From contig JAHHHA010000001.1 in assembly GCA_019359615.1 (NCBI GenBank), positions 62,001-126,000 of the forward strand: a stretch of DNA of 64,000 bases. Reading direction: 5' to 3'. The notes below the pieces were generated by a model that saw nothing but the letters and a program-made list of their open reading frames with translations, did no database searches and was not told the origin of the DNA. This DNA is from Cyanosarcina radialis HA8281-LM2. Its GTDB lineage: Bacteria; Cyanobacteriota; Cyanobacteriia; Cyanobacteriales; CCAP-1448. The position numbers and the translations under genes were made by a program. Positions within the stretch are counted from its first letter, which is position 1. Every line of letters begins with the position of its first letter. This document shows, one piece after another, positions 18,901 through 26,600 of the stretch.

Positions 18901-21900
18901 TCACCCCGCCCTAGCGGGCACCCCTCTCCCAAGCTTGGGAGAGGGGACGGGGGTGAGGGCCAACCAGGTTTTGCTAACCGAATTTTGGATCGAAGCTTAG
19001 TCGCCTACCTAGTGCCGCAGCCAGATCGGGAACTCAACATTTCTCGGCTGCGCGACTTCCTCAAAGATAAGCTACCTCAGTACATGGTGCCGACCGCGTT
19101 TGTCCTGTTAGAGGCGCTACCCTTAACGCCCAACGGTAAAGTAGACCGCCGCGCCCTCCCAGCGCCCGCAGCTACTCGACCTGAGTTAGAAAAACCTTTG
19201 ACAGCACCTCGGACACCGATAGAAGAGGTACTAGCTACCATCTGGCTCAACATCTTGGGTTTAGAAGCCTTGGGGATCGACGACAACTTCTTTGAACTAG
19301 GCGGACATTCACTCCTCGCTACCCAGGTAGTTTCCCAAGTGCGATCGCTTTTTCAAGTCGAAATCCCTCTGCGCTGGTTGTTTGAGTCGCCGACGGTAGC
19401 CCAATTGAGCGATCGCCTTGCCAATCTAATTAGTGCTACCCCAGAACCCGCTACCTTACCCATTACTGGGGTTCCCCACCGGACAAATTTACCTCTGTCT
19501 TTTGCCCAACAACGGCTGTGGTTTTTAGACCAATTACAGCCAAATAACACAGCTTACAATATGCCTGTGGCGCTGCGTCTCGTCGGTAATTTGAACCTGG
19601 CAGCGTTAGAGCAAAGTTTAAACGAAATTATCCGCCGTCATGAGGTTTTAAGGACTAATTTCGCTGTTGTAGACGGGGAACCAGTACAGGTTATCGCTCA
19701 CCCTCACCCCGCCTGCGGCACCCCTCTCCCGTGGGAGAGGGGAAGGGGTGAGGGCAAACCAGGCTTCGCTAAGTCGATTTCGCATCAGATCCCCCCTACC
19801 CCCCTTAAACAGGGGGGAGAATCCAAAATCCAAAATCGACAGACTTTAAAATTACCAGCGATCGATCTGCAAATGTTACCGAAAGCAGAACGGGAAGCGA
19901 AAGCCTTAGATTTAGCCAACGCAGAAGCAAATTTACCGTTTAATTTAGCCCAAGATCGCTTAATTAGAGGTAAATTACTGAAATTGGGGGCAACCGAGCA
20001 TATTATCTTGCTGACGATGCACCACATTGTTTACGATGCTTGGTCGGAAGGAGTGTTGATTCGGGAAATAACCGCGCTCTACGAGGCATTTTCCGCCGGA
20101 AAACCCTCTCCTTTGCCAGAATTACCGATTCAGTATGCTGATTTCGCCTCTTGGCAGCGTCAATGGTTGCAGGGAGAGTTATTAGAGCGACTGCTATCTT
20201 ACTGGCAAAAACAGCTAGCGGGCGCGACTGGAGGGATAGATTTTAAATCTTGGCCAGTCGTCCAACGGTGCAGCGGCGTAGAAGAAGAAGGAAAAACATC
20301 TTTCTTACTGAACCCAGATTTAACAACAAAATTGCACGAACTCAGTCGCCAAGAAGGAGTCACCTTGTTTATGACTCTGCTGGCGCTACTGCAAACCTTG
20401 CTCTATCGTTACAGCGATCGCGAAGATATTGTAGTTGGAACTGACATCGCCAATCGCGATCGGGCGGAATTAGAACCTTTAATCGGGTTTTTCGTGAATT
20501 TATTGGTGATGCGTACCAGCTTTGCTGGCAATCCTAGTTTTCGGGAATTACTAGCGCGGGTGCGGGAAGTCGCTTTAGGAGCCTACACTCATCAAGATTT
20601 ACCCTTTGCCAAGTTAGTTGAAGTTCTGCAACCAGAAAGAAGTAGCAGTCATACACCTTTATTTGAGGTTTTATTTGTTTTCCAAAACACTCCAGATTCA
20701 ACTTTAAATTTAGGCGACTTGACTGTATCTTCTTTCAATGAAAATGCCAAGACAGGAAAATTCGATCTAGTTTTGTTTGCAACCGAAACATCTGAAGGGA
20801 TCGAAGGTAATTGGCAATACAACCCAGAAATATTTAATCCTAGTGCGATCGCCCAGATATCACAACATTTTGAAACTTTAGTAAATGATGCGATCGCCAA
20901 TCCCAATACCAGAATTAATTCTTTAGAAATCATGACCCAAGCTGAAAAAATCCAACAAACGCTGACTGAAGAACAAAGCGCCAAATCCAAATTTCAGAAA
21001 TTCAAATCGATTAAACCCAAAGCTGTCAATCTCCCTCAAGGCGAATTAGTTAAAACGGGTTATTTAGAAGTAGGAGAAACATTACCATTAGTCATTCAGC
21101 CTAATTTAACCGAATTTGATGTCGCTAACTGGGCAAAAAACAATCGATCGTTTATCGAAACCGAATTATACAAACACGGTGGGATTTTATTTCGAAGGTT
21201 TGAATTAAAATCTGTTACTGACTTTGAAAACTTTGCTGGAGCTATTTGTCCTCAGCTATTCGGCGAATACGGAGATTTACCCAGAGAAGGAGTTAGCGCC
21301 AAAGTTTATGGTTCTACACCATATCCTAGCGATCGAGCCATTTTATTTCACAATGAAAGTTCTCACTTAAATCGCTATCCGTTAAAGATTTGGTTTTTCT
21401 GCATCCAGCCAGCAGCCAAGGGCGGAGAAACGCCGATCGTCGATTGCCGTCAAGTGTATAAACTGTTGAATCCCAAATTGCGAGAAATATTTGCTCGCAA
21501 GCAGTTAATGTACGTCCGCAATTATATTGAAGGATTGGATGTAAGCTGGCAAGACTTCTTTCACACCAACGACAAAACAGTAGTAGAAGATCGTTGCCGT
21601 CAAGCCGGAATCGACTGGGAATGGGTTTCGGAAAATCACTTGCGAACTCGAACGATTCGACCCGCCATAATCCAACATCCTCAAACTGGAGAAACATCAT
21701 TTTTCAACCAACTACAGTTACATCACATCTCATGCTTAGAACCCAGCGTTCGATCGTCCTTACTCTCGGTGTTCGCCCCAGAAAATCTACCGCGTCACGT
21801 TTATTACGGTGATGGTTCGCCGATCGAAGACTCTGTAATTGAAGAAATTATGGCAGTTTATCAGCAGGCTACTCGCAGTTTCCCATGGCAACAAGGCGAC

Positions 21901-21999
21901 GTTTTAATGCTAGATAACATCCTATCTGCACACGGCAGAAATCCTTATGAAGGTTCGCGAAAGATTGTCGTTGCCATGGGCGAAATAACTCATAGCTAA
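15961..21999 (+). CDS. NRPS, C-A(Gly)-T-C fused to a TauD-type oxygenase
   Basis: 2012 residues; start supported by AGGAGGAGG upstream and an 8-base overlap with the preceding gene. Domains: C1 (about 40-510, HHIVSDGWS), A (about 540-1045, code by eye D-I-L-Q-L-G-L-I-W, a Gly code), T (about 1085-1155, LGGHSL), C2 (about 1177-1660, HHIVYDAWS) and a C-terminal Fe(II)/2-oxoglutarate oxygenase (about 1694-2012) with His1797-x-Glu1799 and His1991 in AHGRNPY. The fused oxygenase is paralogous to the free one at 11400. C2 plus oxygenase are followed by a degenerate C-A(Asp)-T-R protein, so the first Asp-module layout is repeated with the hydroxylase fused to the condensation protein. Several repeat elements are inserted in frame. 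Confidence 0.95.
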   Translation: MSNFRERIAALSPEKRQLLVQQLERQRQKVAPTQITPQSRDSQALPLSFGQLRLWFLDRLEPGNPFYNIPAAVRLKGKLNVAALERSINEIIRRHEVLRTAFKNTESSPHPLPLSQAWERGAGGGVRAGKVADGQPILAITPSLSLSLTVLDLRQLPESDRESEVRRLATEEAERPFDLKQAPLLRASLLHLEESEYVLLFTMHHIVSDGWSMGILVRELSLLYEAFSSDRPSPLPELPIQYADFACWQRQWLQGEELNAQMSYWKQQLGGSLPVLELPTDRPRPAVQTFPGAVQTLVLPQELTEQLTQLSKQEGTTLFITLLAAFKILLYRYTRQTDILVGSPIANRDRPEIEGLIGFFINTLVLRTNLSNRPSVRELLSRVKEVALEAYDRQNLPFEKLVEELQPERNLSHTPLFQVMFIFQSAQKEVLELSGLTLQPIEVDPTTAKFDLTLSIVDTEGELTANLEYNTDLFDRSTISRMLGHFQTLLSGMATNPQQRISELPMLTQSEQHQLLVEWSGRREGDGEMGRWGDGENYSCIHQLFERQVKRTPEAIALVFEDQQLTYRELNDRAERLCDRLQQLGVGPEVLVGICVERSLEMVVGLLAILKAGGAYVPLDPAYPQERLAFMLSDSQVPILLTQSHLLPTLPEHNAQTVYLDSSWEEDVGAQSFAPLPTQNTTNLAYVIYTSGSTGKPKGVQISHGALVNFLNAMRLTLGVTDKDTLLSVTTLSFDIAALEIYLPLIVGARLVVVSREVAADGTQLLATMANSSVTVMQATPATWQLLLTAGWQGSGKLKILCGGEALHYSLAHQLLERGSEVWNLYGPTETTIWSSAHKVETQKSVDSGYSLVPIGRPIANTQFYVLDPNLQPVPVGVWGELYIGGAGLARGYLDRPELTAEKFVSNPFNRDRTSRLYKTGDVVCYRSNGAIEYQGRLDYQVKVRGFRIELGEIEAVLSQHPEVLQAVVAVRENEPGSQPSPRPSGHPSPKLGRGDGGEGQPGFANRILDRSLVAYLVPQPDRELNISRLRDFLKDKLPQYMVPTAFVLLEALPLTPNGKVDRRALPAPAATRPELEKPLTAPRTPIEEVLATIWLNILGLEALGIDDNFFELGGHSLLATQVVSQVRSLFQVEIPLRWLFESPTVAQLSDRLANLISATPEPATLPITGVPHRTNLPLSFAQQRLWFLDQLQPNNTAYNMPVALRLVGNLNLAALEQSLNEIIRRHEVLRTNFAVVDGEPVQVIAHPHPACGTPLPWERGRGEGKPGFAKSISHQIPPTPLKQGGESKIQNRQTLKLPAIDLQMLPKAEREAKALDLANAEANLPFNLAQDRLIRGKLLKLGATEHIILLTMHHIVYDAWSEGVLIREITALYEAFSAGKPSPLPELPIQYADFASWQRQWLQGELLERLLSYWQKQLAGATGGIDFKSWPVVQRCSGVEEEGKTSFLLNPDLTTKLHELSRQEGVTLFMTLLALLQTLLYRYSDREDIVVGTDIANRDRAELEPLIGFFVNLLVMRTSFAGNPSFRELLARVREVALGAYTHQDLPFAKLVEVLQPERSSSHTPLFEVLFVFQNTPDSTLNLGDLTVSSFNENAKTGKFDLVLFATETSEGIEGNWQYNPEIFNPSAIAQISQHFETLVNDAIANPNTRINSLEIMTQAEKIQQTLTEEQSAKSKFQKFKSIKPKAVNLPQGELVKTGYLEVGETLPLVIQPNLTEFDVANWAKNNRSFIETELYKHGGILFRRFELKSVTDFENFAGAICPQLFGEYGDLPREGVSAKVYGSTPYPSDRAILFHNESSHLNRYPLKIWFFCIQPAAKGGETPIVDCRQVYKLLNPKLREIFARKQLMYVRNYIEGLDVSWQDFFHTNDKTVVEDRCRQAGIDWEWVSENHLRTRTIRPAIIQHPQTGETSFFNQLQLHHISCLEPSVRSSLLSVFAPENLPRHVYYGDGSPIEDSVIEEIMAVYQQATRSFPWQQGDVLMLDNILSAHGRNPYEGSRKIVVAMGEITHS
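16283..16343 (+). repeat. In-frame AAGCTT-centred palindromic repeat in C1
   Basis: Same family as 8524-8587 but in the opposite orientation, read in a different frame (PLPLSQAWERG). It lies between RTAFKN and DGQPILAI, a surface loop position of C domains. Confidence 0.85.
17532..17568 (+). repeat. GGGAGATG octamer repeat at the C-A junction
   Basis: Four complete GGGAGATG units and a partial fifth, translated as alternating Gly/Asp/Glu/Met/Arg/Trp between the C domain and the A domain start (CIHQLFERQV). Confidence 0.85.
17962..17989 (+). repeat. Perfect palindrome GTAGGGGCGCAAAG... in frame before A3 of the Gly domain
   Basis: A 28-base palindrome with half-site GTAGGGGCGCAAAG, translated as VGAQSFAPL, just ahead of LAYVIYTSGSTG. 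Confidence 0.9.
18897..18960 (+). repeat. In-frame AAGCTT-centred palindromic repeat between A8 and A9 of the Gly domain
   Basis: Same family and orientation as 8524-8587 but read in another frame (SPRPSGHPSPKLGRG). The element has no stop codon in the frames used, so it tolerates insertion in several ways. Confidence 0.85.
19697..19839 (+). repeat. Two adjacent in-frame repeats in C2
   Basis: A CCCTCACCCC...GGGGTGAGGGC element is followed 30 bases later by a CCCCCCTACCCCCCTT...AGGGGGG element with AATCCAAAAT flanks. Both are translated between DGEPVQVI and the next C-domain helix. Confidence 0.8.
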
Positions 22000-22098
22000 T
22001 TTATCGCCATCATTTGAAAATCGACCCTCCCTTCACAATCGATAACTCATCATCTGTATCTGTGTTCATCTGTGTTCATCTGTGGTTTTTATTAAAAA
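22000..22098 (+). repeat. Cluster spacer with ATCTGTGTTC units, junction 4
   Basis: GATAACTCATCATCTGTATCTGTG is followed by two TTCATCTGTG units. The same GATAACTCATCA lead-in is at 26518. Confidence 0.6.
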
Positions 22099-25000
22099 AT
22101 GCAAAGTTTAACTATTCAAGGTTTTCGACTATCACCACAACAAAAGCATTTGTGGTCGTTACAACAAGATAGCTGTGAATATCGCGCCCAATGCACGATT
22201 CAGATTAGTGGAAATTTAAATGTAGAAGTCCTAAAATTAGCATTACAAGAAATTGGCGCTCGCCATGAAATTCTTCGCACTAAATTCGAGCATCAACCGG
22301 GCATGAAGTTTCCACTTCAGGTAATTGGCGATCGTTGTAATCTTTCCTGGGAAGCAATCGATGTTTGCCCTCACCCTGGGGGCCTAGCGGACACCCCTCT
22401 CCCAAGCTTGGGAGAGGGGCAGGGGGTGAGGGCTGGCTTCAGCGTGTCCTTAGTAGTTTTTGGCAAAGACCAATATCTTTTAAATGTCGAACTGCCATCT
22501 ATGTATGCAGATAGTTACTCCCTGAAGAATTTATTTTTAGAAATCACTGAAACTTACAATGCTTGCCTCAATAATAAAAAATTAACTGATGAAGTATTCC
22601 AATACATTCAGTTTTCCGAATGGCAAAACGAATTACTACAAGATGATGATGCTGCCATCGGTCAAAATTACTGGCAAGGACCAAAATTTTCAGCTTCGCC
22701 AATTCTGCCTTTTGAAAAAAAAGCTACCGAAGATATCCAGTTCTCATCCGATGTTTATGGAATTAAACTTGAGACGCAATTAACTCAGAAAATTGCCGCT
22801 CTTGCCAATCGATGCCATAGTACGATCGCGGACTTATTATTTGCTTGTTGGCAAACACTGATTTATCGAATAGTAGGAAAATCAGAATTTGCGATCGCTA
22901 CTCCATTTAGCGGCAGAAAATATGAAGAATTAGATCGTTGCTTGGGATTGTTGGCGAAGTATTTACCTGTTGGCTGTGCTTTAGAAAATAATTTTAAAAT
23001 TAGCGAAGTTGTAGCACAACTTCGAGAAACTTTACAGCAACATGAGAAATGGCAAGAGTACGGTGATATCGTCGAGTCACCAATTAGCTTTGAGTTTGTA
23101 GAATTACCTGAAAACCGTTTAGCAGGTGGAGTGACATTTACCCTAGAAAAGTTGTATGCAGTCGGCGATCGCTTTAAAGTCAAACTCGCTTGCATCCAAC
23201 AAGAAGAATCCCTGACAACAGAATGGCACTACGATCGCCAGTTAATCGATCGAGGTTGGATCGAGTACCTAGCCGAACAATTTCAAGCTTTATTGGTTAG
23301 TGTTGTTAATAACCCAGAAGCGACAATTGGGCAATTAGATATTTTAAGCGATCGCCAACTTCAACAATTACTTATTGAGTTCAATCAAACTTCAGTTAAT
23401 TACCCGCAAAACAAGTGCGTGCATCAACTATTTGAAAACCAAGTAGAGCGATCTCCTGATGCAATTGCGATCGTATTTGGAGATAAGCAATTAACCTATC
23501 GCGAAGTTAACACCCGCGCCGACTTGTTAGCTGGCTACCTGCAACAATTAGGAGTAGGAAAAGAAGTCATCGTCGGGATTTACTTAGAGCGATCGCCAGA
23601 AGTTATCATTGCTTTACTTGCCATTCTCAAAGCTGGCGGCGCATATCTTCCCATCGATCCAGCTTTACCACCAGCAGGCTTAATCTGGCGCTTGCAAGAT
23701 GCAAAAGCACCCGTACTCATTACCCAACAGTCTCTAGCCGCCAATCTTCCTAAATTAACAACTCAAATCGTTTATTTAGAGAACTTACCTGCAAACCCCG
23801 CATATGGTAGGGGCGCACTAGCGAAGCCATGCCCGCCAGGGCTATTGCTTTGCGCCCCTACTTCCCTCAACAATCTGGCTTACGTCATCTACACCTCTGG
23901 TTCGACTGGGAAACCGAAGGGAGTGGCGGTGGAACACCAACAGATTCTCAACTACTTGCATGGAATTCTAGATCGATCGAACTTGCCAGCGGGGGCTAGT
24001 TACGCCACGGTTTCCACCTTTGCGGCTGACTTGGGTAACACGGCAATTTTCCCAGCTTTGTGTACGGGTGGCTGTCTCCACATCATTTCTCAGGAAATAG
24101 CTTCAGATCCGGTAGCTTTAGCCGATTATTGCGATCGCTACCCGATCGATTGTCTCAAAATTGTCCCCTCACACCTAGCTACTCTCCTTGCCAATTCCTC
24201 ATCTCCTGCAATTCTTCCGCGTCAGCGCCTCATTTTAGGAGGCGAAGTCGCTAACTGGGAATTAATCGCACAGATTCAAGCTTTATCCCCCGATTGTCAA
24301 ATTATCAATCACTACGGTCCCACAGAAACTACTGTTGGCGTACTCACTTACCCAGTCAAAAACCGCCCTGATTGCGCAGCTACAGTTCCCCTCGGTTCTC
24401 CTTTACCTAACACCCAAGTTTACATCCTCGATCGCTACTTAAAACCCGTTCCCATCGGCGTAACCGGAGAATTATATATCGGCGGATCGCTTGTCAGTCG
24501 GGGATATCTCAACCAACCGGAATTAACCGCAGAAAAGTTTATTCGGAACCCGTTTGAGAAAATTGTAGGGGCGCAATCCTTCGACAAGCTCAGGAACAGC
24601 TTTGCGCCCCTACAGAAGGCGGTAGGCAATTTAATTTACAAAACTGGTGATTTAGCGCGTTACCTTCCCGATGGCAATATCGAGTTTCTCGGAAGAATGG
24701 ATTCCCAAGTAAAAATTCGCGGTTTTCGAGTGGAATTAGGAGAAATTGAAACCGTACTAAGTCAACATCCTCAAGTACAGCAAGTCGCTGTTTCCATCTG
24801 GGAAGAAAAACCAGGCGATCGCCGCTTAGTTGCTTATATAGGTCCTCGTCAACAAAAAGCACCTACATTAAGCGATATTCGGAGTTTTTTGCGAGAGAAA
24901 CTACCTGAATATACAATCCCCTCAGCCTTAATCGTACTTAAAGCTTTACCCCTCACTTCCAATGGCAAAATCGATCGTCGATCGTTACCAATACCTAGTA

Positions 25001-26508
25001 GCGATCGCAGCGAAGCAGAAGCAATTTATATCGCCCCGCGCACCCCAACAGAAGCAAAAATGGCAGCAATTTGGGCAAAAATTCTCGGTTTAGAACGAGT
25101 GGGGATTCACGACAATTTCTTTGAACTAGGAGGACATTCTCTGTTGCTAACTCAGCTACTCGTACAAGTGCGAGAAGCTTTTGATACCGACTTATCTTTA
25201 AACACCCTATTTACATCTCCAACTGTAGCCAGCTTAGTCGATAAAATTGATGTTAGCAGCCAAACAGAATCCCTCGATCGATTTATTCCTAATTGGGATA
25301 TTGAAACCATCCTCGATCGCACAATTAACCCTTTCTCCCCATCTCCCCATCTCCCCATCTCCCCATCTCCCCATCTCCCCATCTCCCCATCTCTCCTCCT
25401 CACTGGTGCTACAGGTTTTTTGGGTGCTTTCTTACTGTACGAACTACTCCAACAAACAGACAGTAATATTTATTGCTTAGTTCGTGCTTCTAACGTTGAA
25501 TTAGCTAAAGCAAAACTGCAAGACGTTTTGGAGGCTTACTTGCTGTGGGATGAAGCTTTCAGTTCTAGAATTATTCCAGTTTTAGGCGATCTCTCGAAAT
25601 CGCTTTTAGGTCTTTCTTCAGATGAATTTGCTGCTCTAGCAGATCGAATCGATGCCATTTACCATAACGGCGCTTGGGTACATCATAGTTCCGATTACTA
25701 CACGCTCAAACCTGCTAATGTTTTAGGAACTCAGGAAATTCTGAGACTAGCTTGTCAAACTAAAACTAAGCCATTGCATTTCATTTCTACTATCAGTGTT
25801 TTTGATAGCGATCGCAGCGACGAACTAACTTTAATTAAAGAAACAGATAGTTTAGGCGATCGCCCTCCCAATTCTAACGGTTACGTTCAGAGTAAATGGG
25901 TAGCCGAGAAGTTAGTAAATACCGCTCGCGAGCGGGGATTGCCAGTCTCTATTTATCGTCCAGGACGCATATCGGGTCACAGTCAAACCGGAGTATTTAA
26001 TCCCAACGATCTATTGTACAGATTAATAATTGGCTGCATCCAACTAGGGAGTATTGCTAAAGATGATGAAAGTTTAGAGCTAGCTCCAGTAGATTATGTA
26101 AGTCGAGCGATCGTCCATTTATCAAAGCAGCCAGAATCTTTAGGAAAAGCCTTTCATTTAGTTAACCATCATCCGCTATTATCGAGTTCGATTTTCAAAT
26201 CTATTCGCTCTTTTGGTTATTCAATTAAAGAGGTTTCTGACGAACAATGGCACTCAGAATTAATCGAAATAGCCCAACATTCTCCCGAACATCCTCTCTA
26301 CCCATTAGTACCATTTTTCTCTATTGGTGAAGGAGAAGCAGCATCTAACTCAGGAGCGATCGCCTTCGATTGTCAAAACGCCATTGCAGGATTAACAGGT
26401 ACTTCGATCGTTTGTCCACCCATAGACGAACAAATCTTGCATACCTACTTTTCTTACTTAATTCAAAGTGGCGTTCTCACTCCATCAGCATATCGCTCGA
26501 ACCTCTAG
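22099..26508 (+). CDS. NRPS termination module, degenerate C (interface-like)-A(Asp)-T-thioester reductase
   Basis: 1469 residues. The N-terminal condensation-like domain (about 1-420) has PSMYAD (133-138) in place of HHxxxD. The A domain (about 440-960) has the code D-L-T-K-I-G-H-V-G by eye, again Asp, and closely resembles the A domain at 12501. The T domain has LGGHSL near 1012. The reductase domain (about 1095-1469) has the NAD(P)H motif TGATGFLG and the Y-x3-K pair in YVQSKWVAEKL. No thioesterase domain is present, so the chain should be released by reduction to an aldehyde or alcohol. An octamer repeat makes up the T-R linker and two palindromes sit in A-domain loops. The downstream aminotransferase could aminate the aldehyde. 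Confidence 0.95.
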   Translation: MQSLTIQGFRLSPQQKHLWSLQQDSCEYRAQCTIQISGNLNVEVLKLALQEIGARHEILRTKFEHQPGMKFPLQVIGDRCNLSWEAIDVCPHPGGLADTPLPSLGEGQGVRAGFSVSLVVFGKDQYLLNVELPSMYADSYSLKNLFLEITETYNACLNNKKLTDEVFQYIQFSEWQNELLQDDDAAIGQNYWQGPKFSASPILPFEKKATEDIQFSSDVYGIKLETQLTQKIAALANRCHSTIADLLFACWQTLIYRIVGKSEFAIATPFSGRKYEELDRCLGLLAKYLPVGCALENNFKISEVVAQLRETLQQHEKWQEYGDIVESPISFEFVELPENRLAGGVTFTLEKLYAVGDRFKVKLACIQQEESLTTEWHYDRQLIDRGWIEYLAEQFQALLVSVVNNPEATIGQLDILSDRQLQQLLIEFNQTSVNYPQNKCVHQLFENQVERSPDAIAIVFGDKQLTYREVNTRADLLAGYLQQLGVGKEVIVGIYLERSPEVIIALLAILKAGGAYLPIDPALPPAGLIWRLQDAKAPVLITQQSLAANLPKLTTQIVYLENLPANPAYGRGALAKPCPPGLLLCAPTSLNNLAYVIYTSGSTGKPKGVAVEHQQILNYLHGILDRSNLPAGASYATVSTFAADLGNTAIFPALCTGGCLHIISQEIASDPVALADYCDRYPIDCLKIVPSHLATLLANSSSPAILPRQRLILGGEVANWELIAQIQALSPDCQIINHYGPTETTVGVLTYPVKNRPDCAATVPLGSPLPNTQVYILDRYLKPVPIGVTGELYIGGSLVSRGYLNQPELTAEKFIRNPFEKIVGAQSFDKLRNSFAPLQKAVGNLIYKTGDLARYLPDGNIEFLGRMDSQVKIRGFRVELGEIETVLSQHPQVQQVAVSIWEEKPGDRRLVAYIGPRQQKAPTLSDIRSFLREKLPEYTIPSALIVLKALPLTSNGKIDRRSLPIPSSDRSEAEAIYIAPRTPTEAKMAAIWAKILGLERVGIHDNFFELGGHSLLLTQLLVQVREAFDTDLSLNTLFTSPTVASLVDKIDVSSQTESLDRFIPNWDIETILDRTINPFSPSPHLPISPSPHLPISPSLLLTGATGFLGAFLLYELLQQTDSNIYCLVRASNVELAKAKLQDVLEAYLLWDEAFSSRIIPVLGDLSKSLLGLSSDEFAALADRIDAIYHNGAWVHHSSDYYTLKPANVLGTQEILRLACQTKTKPLHFISTISVFDSDRSDELTLIKETDSLGDRPPNSNGYVQSKWVAEKLVNTARERGLPVSIYRPGRISGHSQTGVFNPNDLLYRLIIGCIQLGSIAKDDESLELAPVDYVSRAIVHLSKQPESLGKAFHLVNHHPLLSSSIFKSIRSFGYSIKEVSDEQWHSELIEIAQHSPEHPLYPLVPFFSIGEGEAASNSGAIAFDCQNAIAGLTGTSIVCPPIDEQILHTYFSYLIQSGVLTPSAYRSNL
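22367..22433 (+). repeat. In-frame AAGCTT-centred palindromic repeat in the interface domain
   Basis: Arms GCCCTCACC and GGTGAGGGC around CTCTCCCAAGCTTGGGAGAG, inserted shortly before the degenerate PSMYAD motif. Confidence 0.85.
23807..23861 (+). repeat. In-frame GTAGGGGCGC...GCGCCCCTAC inverted repeat before A3
   Basis: The arms GTAGGGGCGCA and TGCGCCCCTAC flank about 33 bases. Fourth A domain with a repeat at the pre-A3 loop. Confidence 0.85.
24565..24613 (+). repeat. In-frame GTAGGGGCGCAA...TTTGCGCCCCTAC inverted repeat before A7
   Basis: Same site as the 15102 palindrome in the other Asp domain, but with extra internal sequence (CTTCGACAAGCTCAGG), which suggests a second repeat nested in the loop. 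Confidence 0.85.
25335..25390 (+). repeat. Seven CTCCCCAT octamers forming the T-R linker
   Basis: Seven perfect 8-base units, translated as SPSPHLPI-type repeats between the T domain and the reductase. Loss or gain of one or two units would frameshift the reductase off the protein. Confidence 0.95.
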
Positions 26509-26600
26509 CCAAAGCCGATAACTCATCAATTATATCTGCGTTTATCTGTTTTCATCTGCGTTATATATTCCAAACCACAAATCACACCAAAAATGTAATT
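26509..26600 (+). repeat. Cluster spacer with ATCTGCGTT units, junction 5
   Basis: CGATAACTCATCAATTATATCTGCG followed by further TCTG units. It has the same layout as the spacer at 22039. Confidence 0.55.

Noticed and set aside
26370-26600. N-terminal extension of the aminotransferase
   Set aside because: The 77 extra codons overlap the reductase gene in another frame and cross repeat DNA; the family start matches 26601.
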